Positions 44,727 through 53,753 of a stretch of DNA of 64,000 nt are shown here, piece by piece. The notes beneath the pieces are model-generated. The model saw only the letters and a program-made list of their open reading frames with translations. It made no database searches and was not told the origin of the DNA. The translations under genes and the position numbers were made by a program. Positions within the stretch are counted from its first letter, which is position 1. Each line of letters starts with the position of its first letter. Source of the DNA: Vibrio metschnikovii CIP 69.14 (GTDB lineage: Bacteria > Pseudomonadota > Gammaproteobacteria > Enterobacterales > Vibrionaceae); the NCBI RefSeq assembly GCF_000176155.1, contig NZ_ACZO01000007.1, positions 806,001-870,000 on the forward strand, read 5' to 3'.

Positions 44727-44878
44727 GTTTCAGGTAACTTATATGAACTGGACAATTTTAATCGCAATTGCTGGTTGGTTTTTAGCCATTCTTCAATTTG
44801 TATGTAAGCGTCTATTTAAACCCACCTACCAATAACTCAGCATTCTAGGCATAGTGATTTCGCAACCAAGGAGTCACT

Positions 44879-45187
44879 ATGAACCAATCGAACAAAACTC
44901 AATTCTGGGCAGAAATCATTGAGCAACAGAGCCAAAGTGAGTTATCCATTGTCGCGTTTTGCAAGGCAAACCAACTGACGGTAAATACCTTTTACTACTG
45001 GCGCAAAAAGCTTTATGGGGGCGAACAGCAACAAGTGGTGCATCCTGTCCTGATAGAAGATAGCCCGAAAAGCATAGGGGAACGCCAGTCGGTTATGCTT
45101 TCACTACCAACAGGAATGACCGTTGAATTTCCCTCTAACATGCCAGCACACCAAATCCAAAACTGGTTACAGGCTCTGACGTGTTAA
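44879..45187 (+). CDS. tnpA: IS66 accessory protein TnpA
   Basis: 102 residues; ATG after CAAGGAGTCACT. HTH-like segment ELSIVAFCKANQLTVNTFYYWRKKLY, typical of the IS66 OrfA/IS3-like DNA-binding protein. Required with TnpB and TnpC for transposition. Ends overlapping tnpB by 7 bases. Confidence 0.92.
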   Translation: MNQSNKTQFWAEIIEQQSQSELSIVAFCKANQLTVNTFYYWRKKLYGGEQQQVVHPVLIEDSPKSIGERQSVMLSLPTGMTVEFPSNMPAHQIQNWLQALTC

Positions 45188-45528
45188 TACCGAACTTGGG
45201 TATTTACCTGGTCTCGGGCATAACTGACATGCGCAAGTCTATTGATGGCTTGTCATTGATTGTGGCTGATGTGTTGGAAATGGATCCGTTCAGTGAAGCC
45301 TGGTTTATCTTCTGCAACCGCGGCCGAGACAAAATTAAGATCTTGTTCTGGGATACTAATGGTTTTTGGCTTTATTACCGCCGACTGGAAAAAGGTCGTT
45401 TTAACTGGCCTAAACCCAATGCATCTGGTCATGTCGCTATCTCCAGACAGCAACTTCAATGGTTACTCTCTGGGCTTAATCTGGAACACCCTAAAGCTCA
45501 TCAGCCCTTATATGGCCTTGAAGTGTGA
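45181..45528 (+). CDS. tnpB: IS66 accessory protein TnpB (Orf2)
   Basis: 115 residues; GTG start overlapping the tnpA stop (GTGTTAA), so translation is coupled. YLVSGITDMRKSIDGLSLIV, FIFCNRGRDKIKILFWDTNG and WLYYRRLEKGRFNWP are the IS66 Orf2 signature. Length normal. Confidence 0.95.
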   Translation: MLIPNLGIYLVSGITDMRKSIDGLSLIVADVLEMDPFSEAWFIFCNRGRDKIKILFWDTNGFWLYYRRLEKGRFNWPKPNASGHVAISRQQLQWLLSGLNLEHPKAHQPLYGLEV

Positions 45529-45617
45529 GCCAATACCATGATCGTGATAAAGGACTTGAACGATCCTTTTACCCTGTCAGACTAACAGCATAATCCTGAC
45601 CAAGAGCAGCCTGACCG

Positions 45618-47147
45618 ATGAATCACCTTCCTGACGATGTAGAACAACTGAAAGCGATGCTGTTAGCACTTCAGGAAGAAAACAAAGCGAAGGACAGGCA
45701 ACTACAGGCCCAGCAAGAAGAAATGGCTGAGCTTAAAACACGGGTGGAACTCCTGCTTGAGCAACTCAACCTCAGTAAATCCAAACGGTTCTCTTCCCAG
45801 AGTGAAAAGGTGGTTAAAGGTACCTTCAATGAAGCCGAGCAGCAAAATGCACTGCACAAACCAGAGCCAGCTCATCATAAAAAAGGACGTAAACCGCTAC
45901 CTGAAGAGCTGGAGCGAGAAGTTCAGGTTCACACTCTGAATGCCCCACACTGCAAATGTTGTGGGCACGAATTACATAAATGTGGGGTGGAAACCTCTGA
46001 AGAGCTGAAGATCATCCCTCAGAAAATCAGTGTGATCCGCCATGAACGAACCAAATATGCCTGCCGTCAGTGTGAACACACCGAAACCAGCAGCAAGATC
46101 GTCACAGCCCCCAAACCCGCCAGCATGATCCCGAAAAGTATCGGTTGTCCAGAAACCTTCGCCGCCATCGTTACTGCCAAATACGTTGATGCGCTACCGC
46201 TATACCGTCAGGTTGATATTCTTAAGCGAGGCGACATCGATATTAGCCGAGGTACGCTGGCCAACTGGTGTGTTCAGCTAGGGAACAACGTTGACGTCAT
46301 TATCGACCAGATGAAAGCACGCTTGTTATCTGAAAGCTTAATCTGCGCAGACGAAACCACGGTACAGGTACTGTCAGAGCCAGGGAAAACAGCGCAAAGC
46401 AAGTCCTATATGTGGGTCTATCGCAGTGGCGAGTTCCATAAGTCACCTGTGGTTATCTATGATTATCAGCCAGGGCGCGGGGCAAACTGCCTCAACACCT
46501 TCCTTGGTGATTACTCTGGTTATCTGCTGTCGGATGGGTATCCCGCATATGACACTCTTAAAGATGTCACGCAAGCGGGTTGCATGGCCCATGCAAGACG
46601 TAAGTTCACCGATGCTCAAAAAGCTCAACCGACCAAGAAAGTTGGCCGTGTAGAAAAAGCGCTGAACTATATCGGGAAGCTTTACGGTATAGAACGGGAG
46701 ACTAGAAAACTAAGCCCAGAAAAGCGGCGACAGATAAGGCAACAAAAAGCCAAGCCTATACTCGATGAGTTCCATCAATGGTTGGTCGGAATTAAGGAAA
46801 CACAACTACCGAAAGGTAAGCTCGGGATCGCCATCAACTATGCGATAAACCAGTGGCCAAAACTTCTTACGTATCTTGAAGACGGTCATATCAGCATCGA
46901 TAATAACGTGACTGAGAGAGATGTGCGTCCGTTTACCACGGGGCGCAAAAATTGGATGTTCTCAACTTCAGTAGACGGAGCAAAGGCCAGCGCAAACCTC
47001 TATAGCCTGGTCATGACTTGCCGTGCCAACGACATCAATCCCTACTTCTACTTCGTGCACCTGTTCAGGGAGTTACCGAAGCGTTCACCAAGCGATGATT
47101 TAACTGATCTTATGCCATGGAATGTAGAAATCAGCGAGGCTGAATAA
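45618..47147 (+). CDS. tnpC: IS66 transposase TnpC
   Basis: 509 residues. N-terminal coiled coil (QLKAMLLALQEENKAKDRQL ... LLEQLNLSKSKRFS), zinc-finger domain (HCKCCGHELHKCG, YACRQCEHTE), then the DDE domain: ICADETTVQVL (Asp), LLSDGYPAYDTL (Asp) and ISIDNNVTERDVRPFTTGRK (Glu). C-terminal IS66 tail present (ANLYSLVMTCRANDINPYFY). Full length, so probably functional. Confidence 0.96.
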   Translation: MNHLPDDVEQLKAMLLALQEENKAKDRQLQAQQEEMAELKTRVELLLEQLNLSKSKRFSSQSEKVVKGTFNEAEQQNALHKPEPAHHKKGRKPLPEELEREVQVHTLNAPHCKCCGHELHKCGVETSEELKIIPQKISVIRHERTKYACRQCEHTETSSKIVTAPKPASMIPKSIGCPETFAAIVTAKYVDALPLYRQVDILKRGDIDISRGTLANWCVQLGNNVDVIIDQMKARLLSESLICADETTVQVLSEPGKTAQSKSYMWVYRSGEFHKSPVVIYDYQPGRGANCLNTFLGDYSGYLLSDGYPAYDTLKDVTQAGCMAHARRKFTDAQKAQPTKKVGRVEKALNYIGKLYGIERETRKLSPEKRRQIRQQKAKPILDEFHQWLVGIKETQLPKGKLGIAINYAINQWPKLLTYLEDGHISIDNNVTERDVRPFTTGRKNWMFSTSVDGAKASANLYSLVMTCRANDINPYFYFVHLFRELPKRSPSDDLTDLMPWNVEISEAE

Positions 47148-47595
47148 GGTCTCACTGGTTAACTAGGCGCTTACATTTGTATTTACCTTCAGGGAAGCTA
47201 AAGATAAAAATGAAGCCGAGTTGCTAGAAAAGACTCTCAATTATTTTAATCAAGGTGCTCAATCTAGAACAATAGGCATTAGTTTAGTCGAAGGAATTTG
47301 GCTTAAGCGAAAGAAGAATTTGAATATAATTTTACCTGTTCTCACTGCTCAAGTTTTGCATTTGCTAACCCAAGAGAAACTTCAAGCTCAAGAACAGAGA
47401 AACATTGTTAGACTTCTGTTTTTAATTGAAAAATTATTGCCATATGCGACTGAAAGGCATACAGAGCTTGCTGAAATATCAGAAGCACTAATGTTGGGGG
47501 CACAAAGTAATAGCGTATCCAACGTATCGCTACGGAGTTGGTACAAAAGGTTTAATGGCGATACCGACATGTGGGATGCGGAGATTGAAAACTCC

Positions 47596-47718
47596 TAACA
47601 AACGCTTCAAGAGGGACAGCCAACGCGTGGCATTTTTACTATGCGTTGGTTTTTGTGGTTACGGTGTTATGCGGTAAGTTGGTAGTAGCGTTGGCTGCCC
47701 CTTAAGCGGGCGTTATGT
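47596..47718 (+). repeat. attC 56 (class a2)
   Basis: Core GTTATGT at 47712-47718. The cassette it closes (44721-47712) still has both attC sites and could be excised with the IS66 inside. Confidence 0.95.
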
Positions 47719-47779
47719 GCTTTCGGTAAACGTTCAAAAGTAGTATAGAATCAGGTGTTTAAACTATTGGAAAGCAATT

Positions 47780-48193
47780 ATGCCTAAAGTCGTCCAACAG
47801 CAAATTGGCAATATCGCCCTGGTGGTCGAAAACTACGATGATGCCATTGATTTCTATACTAAAAAGCTTCAGTTTACGCTAGTTGAAGATACCGATTTAG
47901 GTGGCGGTAAGCGTTGGGTTCAAGTTTCACCACCCAATTCGAATGGGACAAATTTACTGTTAGCTCAAGCGAGTACAGATGAACAAACTCAGTTTATCGG
48001 TAATCAAACTGGCGGTAGAGTTTTCCTATTTCTACAAACGAATGACTTTTGGCGAGATTATGAGCTGATGAAAGAGAATGGTGTTGTTTTCAACGAAGCG
48101 CCACGAATTGAAGAGTATGGAACGGTTGTAGTATTTCAGGATCTTTATGGAAATAAGTGGGATTTGTTGCAATTAAGCAGCGATCATCGTTAG
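47780..48193 (+). CDS. VOC family protein (copy 2 of a near-duplicate)
   Basis: Near-identical to the protein at 38000, including the 60-bp leader (GTGCTTTCGG..AACGTTC). Protein differences are ENGVVFNEA here against ANGVVFNES there; other changes are silent. The two cassettes are the same length (606 bp). Their attC sites differ in the variable centre, so the copies have had time to diverge or recombine. See 38000 for the fold. Confidence 0.88.
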   Translation: MPKVVQQQIGNIALVVENYDDAIDFYTKKLQFTLVEDTDLGGGKRWVQVSPPNSNGTNLLLAQASTDEQTQFIGNQTGGRVFLFLQTNDFWRDYELMKENGVVFNEAPRIEEYGTVVVFQDLYGNKWDLLQLSSDHR

Positions 48194-48201
48194 TACGCAC
48201 A

Positions 48202-48324
48202 TAACAAACGCTTCAAGAGGGACTTCCAACGCGTGGCATTTTTACTATGCGTTGGTTTGTGTGGTTACGGTGTTATGCGGAAACTTGGTAGTAGCGTTGT
48301 CAGCCCCTTAAGCGGGCGTTATGC
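48202..48324 (+). repeat. attC 57 (class a1)
   Basis: Core GTTATGC at 48318-48324. Confidence 0.95.
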
Positions 48325-48705
48325 TTTATTGAACCTCAGCAAAATCAATATATAAATTTTAATGGGAAAACTCAGTCTGATTTAGAAGTTTTCCTATTCT
48401 AATTTATTGATATTATGAGTTTATTGTTCTTTTTTGTGGCGATTGAAAGTTGAACGATGCTTTTGTGTTTTTGTCGGGTTTTGCTCTGATAAATTGTGTG
48501 TGCAAAAAGGTTTGATTGTTGCTGAAAGGTCTCTTCCTTTGGCGTTGCTGGCTCATTGATTCCACAGGTTATTTCGCTTCAACTTGTTTGGGATCTTATT
48601 GACAACAATACTTGCTGAAAGTAGGCAAGTTTATCATTTTGAGTTAAAGTTGTTTTAACCAATAAGCGTTGAAAAAATTCAATGTAATCAATAAGTAATA
48701 AAGCA
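48319..48705 (+). repeat. Family A gene-free cassette, copy A18 (single-unit form)
   Basis: Only about 387 bp: the start of unit 1 is joined to the end of unit 2, so exactly one of the two internal units is missing. Confidence 0.88.
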
Positions 48706-48828
48706 TAACAAACGCTTCAAGAGGGACTTCCAACGCGCGGCATTTTTATTATGCGTTGATTTCGGTGGTTTCAGTGTTATGCGGAAGGTTGGTAGTAGCG
48801 TTGTCAGCCCCTTAAGCGGGCGTTATAT
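48706..48828 (+). repeat. attC 58 (class a1)
   Basis: Core GTTATAT at 48822-48828. Confidence 0.95.
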
Positions 48829-49172
48829 TTCTCTTAAATTCAACGTGTTACAAATTTAAAAGTTAAGTGGTAATGTGGAATCTTTGCTGGCTCATGATTT
48901 TTTGTGATGGATAGCTGTTGGTTTGATCAAGTATATCAATGACTAACAAACATTATCGTTTAATCGCATTTGGCAGCTATTTTAATTTGGTTTGCATTAA
49001 TTGCTTATTTATCTAATATTTATCATTAGAATCAATGGGTAAGCTTGAGTCGATTTAAAAATTAACGGTTTTTCTGTATCAAAAGTTAGCTCATTTTACA
49101 TTAAGTATTTGATGTTGTTTGCTATTTTATAAGGGTTGCTTGGTGTTTCAGTAGCTATCTGGAACTGAAATA
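48823..49172 (+). repeat. Family B gene-free cassette, copy B3
   Basis: Complete copy, about 350 bp; the best reference for the truncated copy at 21405. Confidence 0.87.
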
Positions 49173-49294
49173 TAACAAACAATTCAAGCAGACCCTCAAC
49201 GCGTGGCATTTTTATTATGCGTTGAGTTTAGTGATTACGGTGTTGTACGGGATGTTGGTAGTAGCGTTTCGGGCTACTTAATTGGGCGTTATGC
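49173..49294 (+). repeat. attC 59 (class c)
   Basis: Core GTTATGC at 49288-49294. Confidence 0.95.
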
Positions 49295-49307
49295 ATAAGG
49301 AACGAGT

Positions 49308-50144
49308 ATGAGTGAAGAAACGGAAAACGAAAGCCCTGGTGGAATTATTAAGCAGACAATTGACTCTGCCACGGCTTTAACGAAGGCTATACCGATATAT
49401 GAAGATGCTTTACAGCCATTGGCCAAGGAAACAGGTAAGGCTCTCGGCACTATAGGAAAAGCAGTGAATGTAGCACTGGCACCTATATCTTTAGTGGTTT
49501 GGGGTTATGACCAAATGAGGGATTTTCTGGAGAATAAAGTATCAGAGAAATTAGAGAACGTCCCTCAAGATAGAATAACGACCCCACCCCCGAATGTTGC
49601 TGGCCCTGCTATTGAAGCACTAAAATTTACAGGTCAGGACGAAACGTTGCAGGATATGTTTGCCAACCTTATTGCGAATTCACTAGATTCGAAAACAGTT
49701 TTAGAAGCACACCCGTCATTCGTAGATATTATTAAAAGCTTATCTCCCGACGAAGGCTTAATCTTGAAAGTCTTCGCGGCAGCGCAACAGTTTCCAATGG
49801 TAGACATTAAATTACAAAACAAAAAAGATAGAGGTTTCAACATTATCCATAGAAATGTCTCAAAAATTGGGGCTATCGCCGGCTGTACGCACCAACAGCT
49901 TACGCCTAACTACTTGGATAACTTATGCAGGCTAGGAATTCTCGAAATTCCTTCAGGACGAAGGCTGAACGATCCTAAAGCATACGAAGCTATTACTAGC
50001 TCCCAAGATATTGAAATGCTCAAAAAGCAATTTGAAAATAACGAGACTCATTCAATTGGTTTTGATCAAAAATTTATCGCCGTTACTGGCATAGGCAGAC
50101 AGTTTATAAATGCGTGTGTCATAGATAAGCGTGCAAAAGGGTAA
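49308..50144 (+). CDS. Abi-alpha (DUF4393) family protein
   Basis: 278 residues; ATG after CATAAGGAACGAGT. IYEDALQPLAKETGKALGTI near the N-terminus, the helical stretch around APISLVVWGYDQMRDFLE, TTPPPNVAGPAIEALKF, MFANLIANSLDS and AHPSFVDIIKSLSPDEGLIL together are the pattern of DUF4393, the Abi_alpha family named for a link to phage abortive infection. The C-terminal half has a winged-helix-like look (NYLDNLCRLGILEIPSGRRL). No catalytic site is visible. Phage-abortive action is inferred from family membership. Confidence 0.85.
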   Translation: MSEETENESPGGIIKQTIDSATALTKAIPIYEDALQPLAKETGKALGTIGKAVNVALAPISLVVWGYDQMRDFLENKVSEKLENVPQDRITTPPPNVAGPAIEALKFTGQDETLQDMFANLIANSLDSKTVLEAHPSFVDIIKSLSPDEGLILKVFAAAQQFPMVDIKLQNKKDRGFNIIHRNVSKIGAIAGCTHQQLTPNYLDNLCRLGILEIPSGRRLNDPKAYEAITSSQDIEMLKKQFENNETHSIGFDQKFIAVTGIGRQFINACVIDKRAKG

Positions 50145-50149
50145 ATGCA

Positions 50150-50272
50150 TAACAAACGGTTCAAGAGGGACAACCAACGCGTGGCATTTTTACTATGCGT
50201 TGTTTTTGGTGATTACGGTATTATGCGGTAAGTTGGTAGTAGCGTTGGTTGCCCCTTAACCGGGCGTTATAT
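50150..50272 (+). repeat. attC 60 (class a3)
   Basis: Core GTTATAT at 50266-50272. Confidence 0.95.
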
Positions 50273-50622
50273 TTCTCTTAAATTCAACGTGTTACAAATT
50301 TAAAAGTTAAGTGGTTTAAGTGGTAATGTGCGATCTTTGTTGGTTGATGATTTCTTGTGACGGATAGCTGTTGATTTGATTAAGTATAACAATGGCTAAC
50401 GAATGTTATCGTTTTTGCGCATTTAGCAGCTATTTTGATTTGATTTACATTAATGGTTTGTTTCTCTGAGATTTATCATCAGAATCAATGGGTAAGCTTG
50501 AGCCAATTTAAAAATTAACTGTTTTTTGTGCCAAAGTTAGCTCAAGTTACGTTAAGTGATTGATGTTGTTTGCTATTTTCAAAGATTGTTTGGTGTTTCA
50601 GTAGCTGTCTGGAACTGAAATA
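50267..50622 (+). repeat. Family B gene-free cassette, copy B4
   Basis: Has a small tandem expansion (AAGTGGTTTAAGTGG) near 50307 not seen in the other copies. Confidence 0.86.
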
Positions 50623-50744
50623 TAACAAACAATTCAAGCAGACCCTCAACGCGTGGTATTTTTATTATGCGTTGAGTTTAGTGATTACGGTGTAATGCGG
50701 GAAGTTGGTAGTTGCGTTTCGGGCTACTTAATTGGGCGTTATGT
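50623..50744 (+). repeat. attC 61 (class c)
   Basis: Core GTTATGT at 50738-50744. Confidence 0.95.
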
Positions 50745-50757
50745 GATTAGGACAAAA

Positions 50758-51546
50758 ATGAGTATTCCGAAAAAATTATACAAATATGAGAGCGTTACCA
50801 CGCAAGCTTTAGCTAATCTTAAAAATGGTCAAATATATTTTTCTCTTCCAAGCCAATTTAATGACCCATTTGATTGCTCACTTCCGATCAGTCTAGATCT
50901 CAGAGTCGAGTCGTTATCAAGGTTTCGGCAGAGTTTCCTTGGTCGTGGAAACTTACCTGAGCTTAGTCTCAAACAGCTTAATAACATGAGTGATAGTGAT
51001 TTGTCTCAGATGTTAAATAGAGCAATGTATGACATTTTAGGTACTAACTTAAAAGGCAAGGGAGTGTCATGTTTCTCAAGCGATTTTAATAACCTTCTGA
51101 TGTGGTCTCACTATGGAGCAAAGCATACTGGCTTTTGTTTAGAGTTTGATACTTCACTTGAGCCATTTAGCAAAGCTAGAAAAGTTAAATACGTTGATGA
51201 TTTCCCTAAGTTAGACGCAGAAGTCATGGTTGTTGATTGCAATTATGAGCCAGTTCTCGAGTTACTTCATACCAAGTCGGCAGCTTGGCGCTATGAAAAT
51301 GAATGGCGCTGTATACATAATGAAGCTCCATTGGCATATATGTACGAACAAGCATCTTTAACCGGGGTTTATTTTGGTTCTGAAACTGATGAAGCGTGCA
51401 TTGAAATTATTTGTCTCATTTTACAAGGTCAGAATCCAAATGTTCGCTTTTGGCAAGGAAAGAAATGTGAAGACAAATTTGGCTTGAAGTTTGAAGAGTT
51501 TTTCTATACCTCGAATATTAAAGCCCAAGAGTTGGGTGTAATCTAA
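50758..51546 (+). CDS. DUF2971 family protein
   Basis: 262 residues from the ATG at 50758 (TTAGGACAAAA upstream); the longer frame from 50653 is translated attC. Family signatures: KLYKYESVTTQALANL, IYFSLPSQFNDPFDC, VSCFSSDFNNLLMWSHYGAK followed by HTGFCLEFD, and WRYENEWRCI near the C-terminus, then GVYFGSETDE. DUF2971 proteins are common in mobile regions next to defence genes; the biochemical activity is not settled. Cytoplasmic, with no membrane helix. Confidence 0.88.
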   Translation: MSIPKKLYKYESVTTQALANLKNGQIYFSLPSQFNDPFDCSLPISLDLRVESLSRFRQSFLGRGNLPELSLKQLNNMSDSDLSQMLNRAMYDILGTNLKGKGVSCFSSDFNNLLMWSHYGAKHTGFCLEFDTSLEPFSKARKVKYVDDFPKLDAEVMVVDCNYEPVLELLHTKSAAWRYENEWRCIHNEAPLAYMYEQASLTGVYFGSETDEACIEIICLILQGQNPNVRFWQGKKCEDKFGLKFEEFFYTSNIKAQELGVI

Positions 51547-51551
51547 TCACA

Positions 51552-51674
51552 TAACAAACGCTTCAAGAGGGACAGCCAACGCGTGGCATTTTTACTGTGC
51601 GTTGATTTCGGTGGTTACGGTGTTATGCGGAAAGTTGGTAGTAGCGTTGGCTGCCCCTTAAGCGGGCGTTAACT
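51552..51674 (+). repeat. attC 62 (class a2)
   Basis: Core GTTAACT at 51668-51674, again the CRISPR cassette junction. Confidence 0.95.
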
Positions 51675-51818
51675 GGCAATGAAATTACCCATCTTTTTTC
51701 GTTGAATTTTAAGTTATTGATTTATATTAATAATAAATCGAGTTAAAAATAAAAGGTTATTTTGAGAAATTTGATGTAATTACTTTTATTAACAATAGGT
51801 TACTGATACAGTTTCATA
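51675..51818 (+). promoter_or_regulatory. CRISPR leader 3
   Basis: 144 bp, closest to leader 2; differs by AGTTAAAAATAAAAG and a few other bases. Confidence 0.8.
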
Positions 51819-52446
51819 GTTCACTGCCGCACAGGCAGCTTAGAAATTCTTGACATTGAAAAGGTTCAGTTACAAGTCGTTCACTGCCGCACAGGCAGCT
51901 TAGAAATTTTGATTTATCCAATTACTTAACGTTTATACGTTCACTGCCGCACAGGCAGCTTAGAAATGTATATACACCGTACAGAAATGACAGCGTCAGT
52001 TCACTGCCGCACAGGCAGCTTAGAAAATGCTTACGACTCATTTCATAAACATCATCGGGTTCACTGCCGCACAGGCAGCTTAGAAAGGACCTAGACAGAG
52101 CGCGTCCGCTTCGGGTTTGTTCACTGCCGCACAGGCAGCTTAGAAAGCCTTTGGCGACTGCTTGGCCGTCTTTATCAAGTTCACTGCCGCACAGGCAGCT
52201 TAGAAAAGTAATTCTTCCGATCGTTGTCCAGTCATTTGGTTCACTGCCGCACAGGCAGCTTAGAAATATCTGGTATATCGTTAATAGTGAATCCAGACGT
52301 TCACTGCCGCACCGGCAGCTTAGAAATGCTTGGTCGAACTGGATGCCTTCGTCTTCATGTTCACTGCCGCACAGGCAGCTTAGAAACAAACTCGCTCTAA
52401 TCCAAATCAAGCAACCAGTTTACTGCCGTATAGGCAGCTTAAGAAA
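51819..52446 (+). CRISPR. Orphan type I-F CRISPR array 3, 11 repeats / 10 spacers
   Basis: Repeats start every 60 bp from 51819 to 52359 and finally at 52418, so the last spacer is 31 bp. Consensus as array 2 (CACAGG). The ninth repeat (52299) has CACCGG. The terminal repeat is strongly degenerate (GTTTACTGCCGTATAGGCAG plus CTTAAGAAA), which marks the oldest end. Minus-strand readings of several spacers look protein-coding (spacer 6 gives DKDGQAVAKG, spacer 9 gives EDEGIQFDQA), as expected for phage gene targets. No spacer is shared with arrays 1 or 2 by eye. Confidence 0.97.
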
Positions 52447-52477
52447 TTGGTGATTTTGGCATTTGGGATCGGCCAGT

Positions 52478-52601
52478 TAACAAAGCGTTAAAGAGGGATT
52501 CGCAACGCGTAGCATTTTCGTTATGCTTTGATTTTATTAGTTTTCAGTGTAATGCGGTGAGTTGACAGTTGCGTTGCTCACCCCTTAACGCGGCGTTATG
52601 C
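52478..52601 (+). repeat. attC 63 (class b)
   Basis: Core GTTATGC at 52595-52601. Confidence 0.95.
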
Positions 52602-53168
52602 TTTATTGAACCTCAGCAAAATCAATATATAAATTTTAATGGGAAAGCTTGGTCTGATTTAGAAGTTTTCCTATTCTAATTTATTGATATTATGAGTTTA
52701 TTGTTCTTTTTTGTGGCGATTGAAAGTTGAACGATGCTTTGGTGTTTTTGTCGGGTTTTGCTCTGATAAATTGTGTATGCAAAAGGTTCGATTATCGCTG
52801 AAAAGTCTCTTTCTTTGGTGTTGCTGGCTCACTGATTCCACCGGCTATTTCGCTTCAGCATGTTTGGGATCTCATGAACATCTTGTTTGCTGAAAGTGTT
52901 TGGTGAGCGCAAGTTTATCGATGATTTGGCGCTTTTTTCCGGCTCTGCTCTGATAAATTGTGTTCGTAAAAGGTTCAATTGTCGCTGAAAGGTCTCTTCC
53001 TTTGGTGTTGTTGACCCCTTGATTCCGCAGGCTAATTCGCTTCAACTTGTTTGGGATCTTATCGGCAACAATGTTTTCTGAAAGTAGGCAAGTTTATCAT
53101 TTTGAATTAAAGTGGATTGAACCAATGAGTTTTGAAAAAGTTCAATTTAATCAATAAGTAATAAAGCA
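52596..53168 (+). repeat. Family A gene-free cassette, copy A19
   Basis: Two-unit form. Confidence 0.85.
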
Positions 53169-53291
53169 TAACAAACGCTTCAAGAGGGACTTCCAACGCG
53201 CGGCATTTTCATTGTGCGTTGATTTTGGTGGTTACAGTGTTATGCGGAAACTTGGTAGTAGCGTTGTCAGCCCCTTAAGCGGGCGTTATGT
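53169..53291 (+). repeat. attC 64 (class a1)
   Basis: Core GTTATGT at 53285-53291. Confidence 0.95.
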
Positions 53292-53353
53292 GTAAGGCCA
53301 AATCCCAATAACTTTTTCTGTCACAAGATGTTGTTTATAAAGGGATATTAACT

Positions 53354-53551
53354 ATGGTTAATGTAAATGAAACCGAAAGTGAAGATCCTAAATCACCTTG
53401 TAATAGGCATTGCAGTCTAGATGAAAATGACATTTGTTTAGGATGTTTCAGAACACTCAATGACATACTCAAATGGCAATCATCAACGATAGCAGAAAGG
53501 ATTGAAATTCTATCATTATGCCAAAAAAGAAAAGAGCACTATTCGAGGTAG
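53354..53551 (+). CDS. DUF1289 family small cysteine protein
   Basis: 65 residues; ATG after AGGGATATTAACT. SPCNRHCSLDENDICLGCFR followed by TLNDILKWQSSTIAERIEIL is the DUF1289 signature: four conserved Cys, CxxC spacing and a W.xxxxxER helix. Members are small metal- or Fe-S-binding proteins of unknown role, usually chromosomal. A cassette-borne copy is unusual. Confidence 0.9.
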   Translation: MVNVNETESEDPKSPCNRHCSLDENDICLGCFRTLNDILKWQSSTIAERIEILSLCQKRKEHYSR

Positions 53552-53624
53552 AGCTTTTCACTATTCAAAATATGGTCGGTAATTATTTTAGTGATCATGT
53601 GAAAGTCCAATTGAAACAAACACA

Positions 53625-53747
53625 TAACAAACGGTTCAAGAGGGACAACCAACGCGTGGCATTTTTATTATGCGTTGGTTTTTGTGGTTACGATGTTATG
53701 CGGAAGCTTGGTAGTGGCGTTGGTTGCCCCTTAACCGGGCGTTAGGA
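53625..53747 (+). repeat. attC 65 (class a3)
   Basis: Core GTTAGGA at 53741-53747. The core overlaps the ribosome site of the next gene (GTTAGGAG). Confidence 0.95.
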
Positions 53748-53753
53748 GATTTC

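Larger units (their letters stand above)
44804..47174 (+). mobile_element. IS66-family insertion sequence
   Basis: 2371 bp. Ends GTAAGCGTCTATTTAAACC (left) and the complement of GTAAGCGCCTAGTTAACC (right). An 8-bp target duplication ATTTGTAT at 44796-44803 and 47175-47182, as usual for IS66. All three genes (tnpA, tnpB, tnpC) are complete. Codon use appears more GC-rich than that of the cassettes. Confidence 0.95.
44743..47598 (+). pseudogene. Membrane protein gene split by IS66
   Basis: The first 20 codons (44743-44803, MNWTILIAIAGWFLAILQFV) and the rest (47183-47598) join in frame when the IS66 element and one ATTTGTAT copy are removed, giving about 158 residues: one N-terminal membrane helix, then a charged helical domain (TFREAKDKNEAELLEKTLNY ... 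LRSWYKRFNGDTDMWDAEIE). The IS end creates a premature stop 10 codons after the break. The 3' part alone could start at the TTG at 47221, but that is internal to the original gene. Function unknown. The stop is the attC TAA. Confidence 0.88.

Noticed and set aside
47221..47598. A stand-alone 125-residue gene starting at TTG 47221.
   Set aside because: The frame continues upstream to the IS66 boundary and joins codon 20 of 44743 once the element is removed; it is the 3' part of a broken gene.
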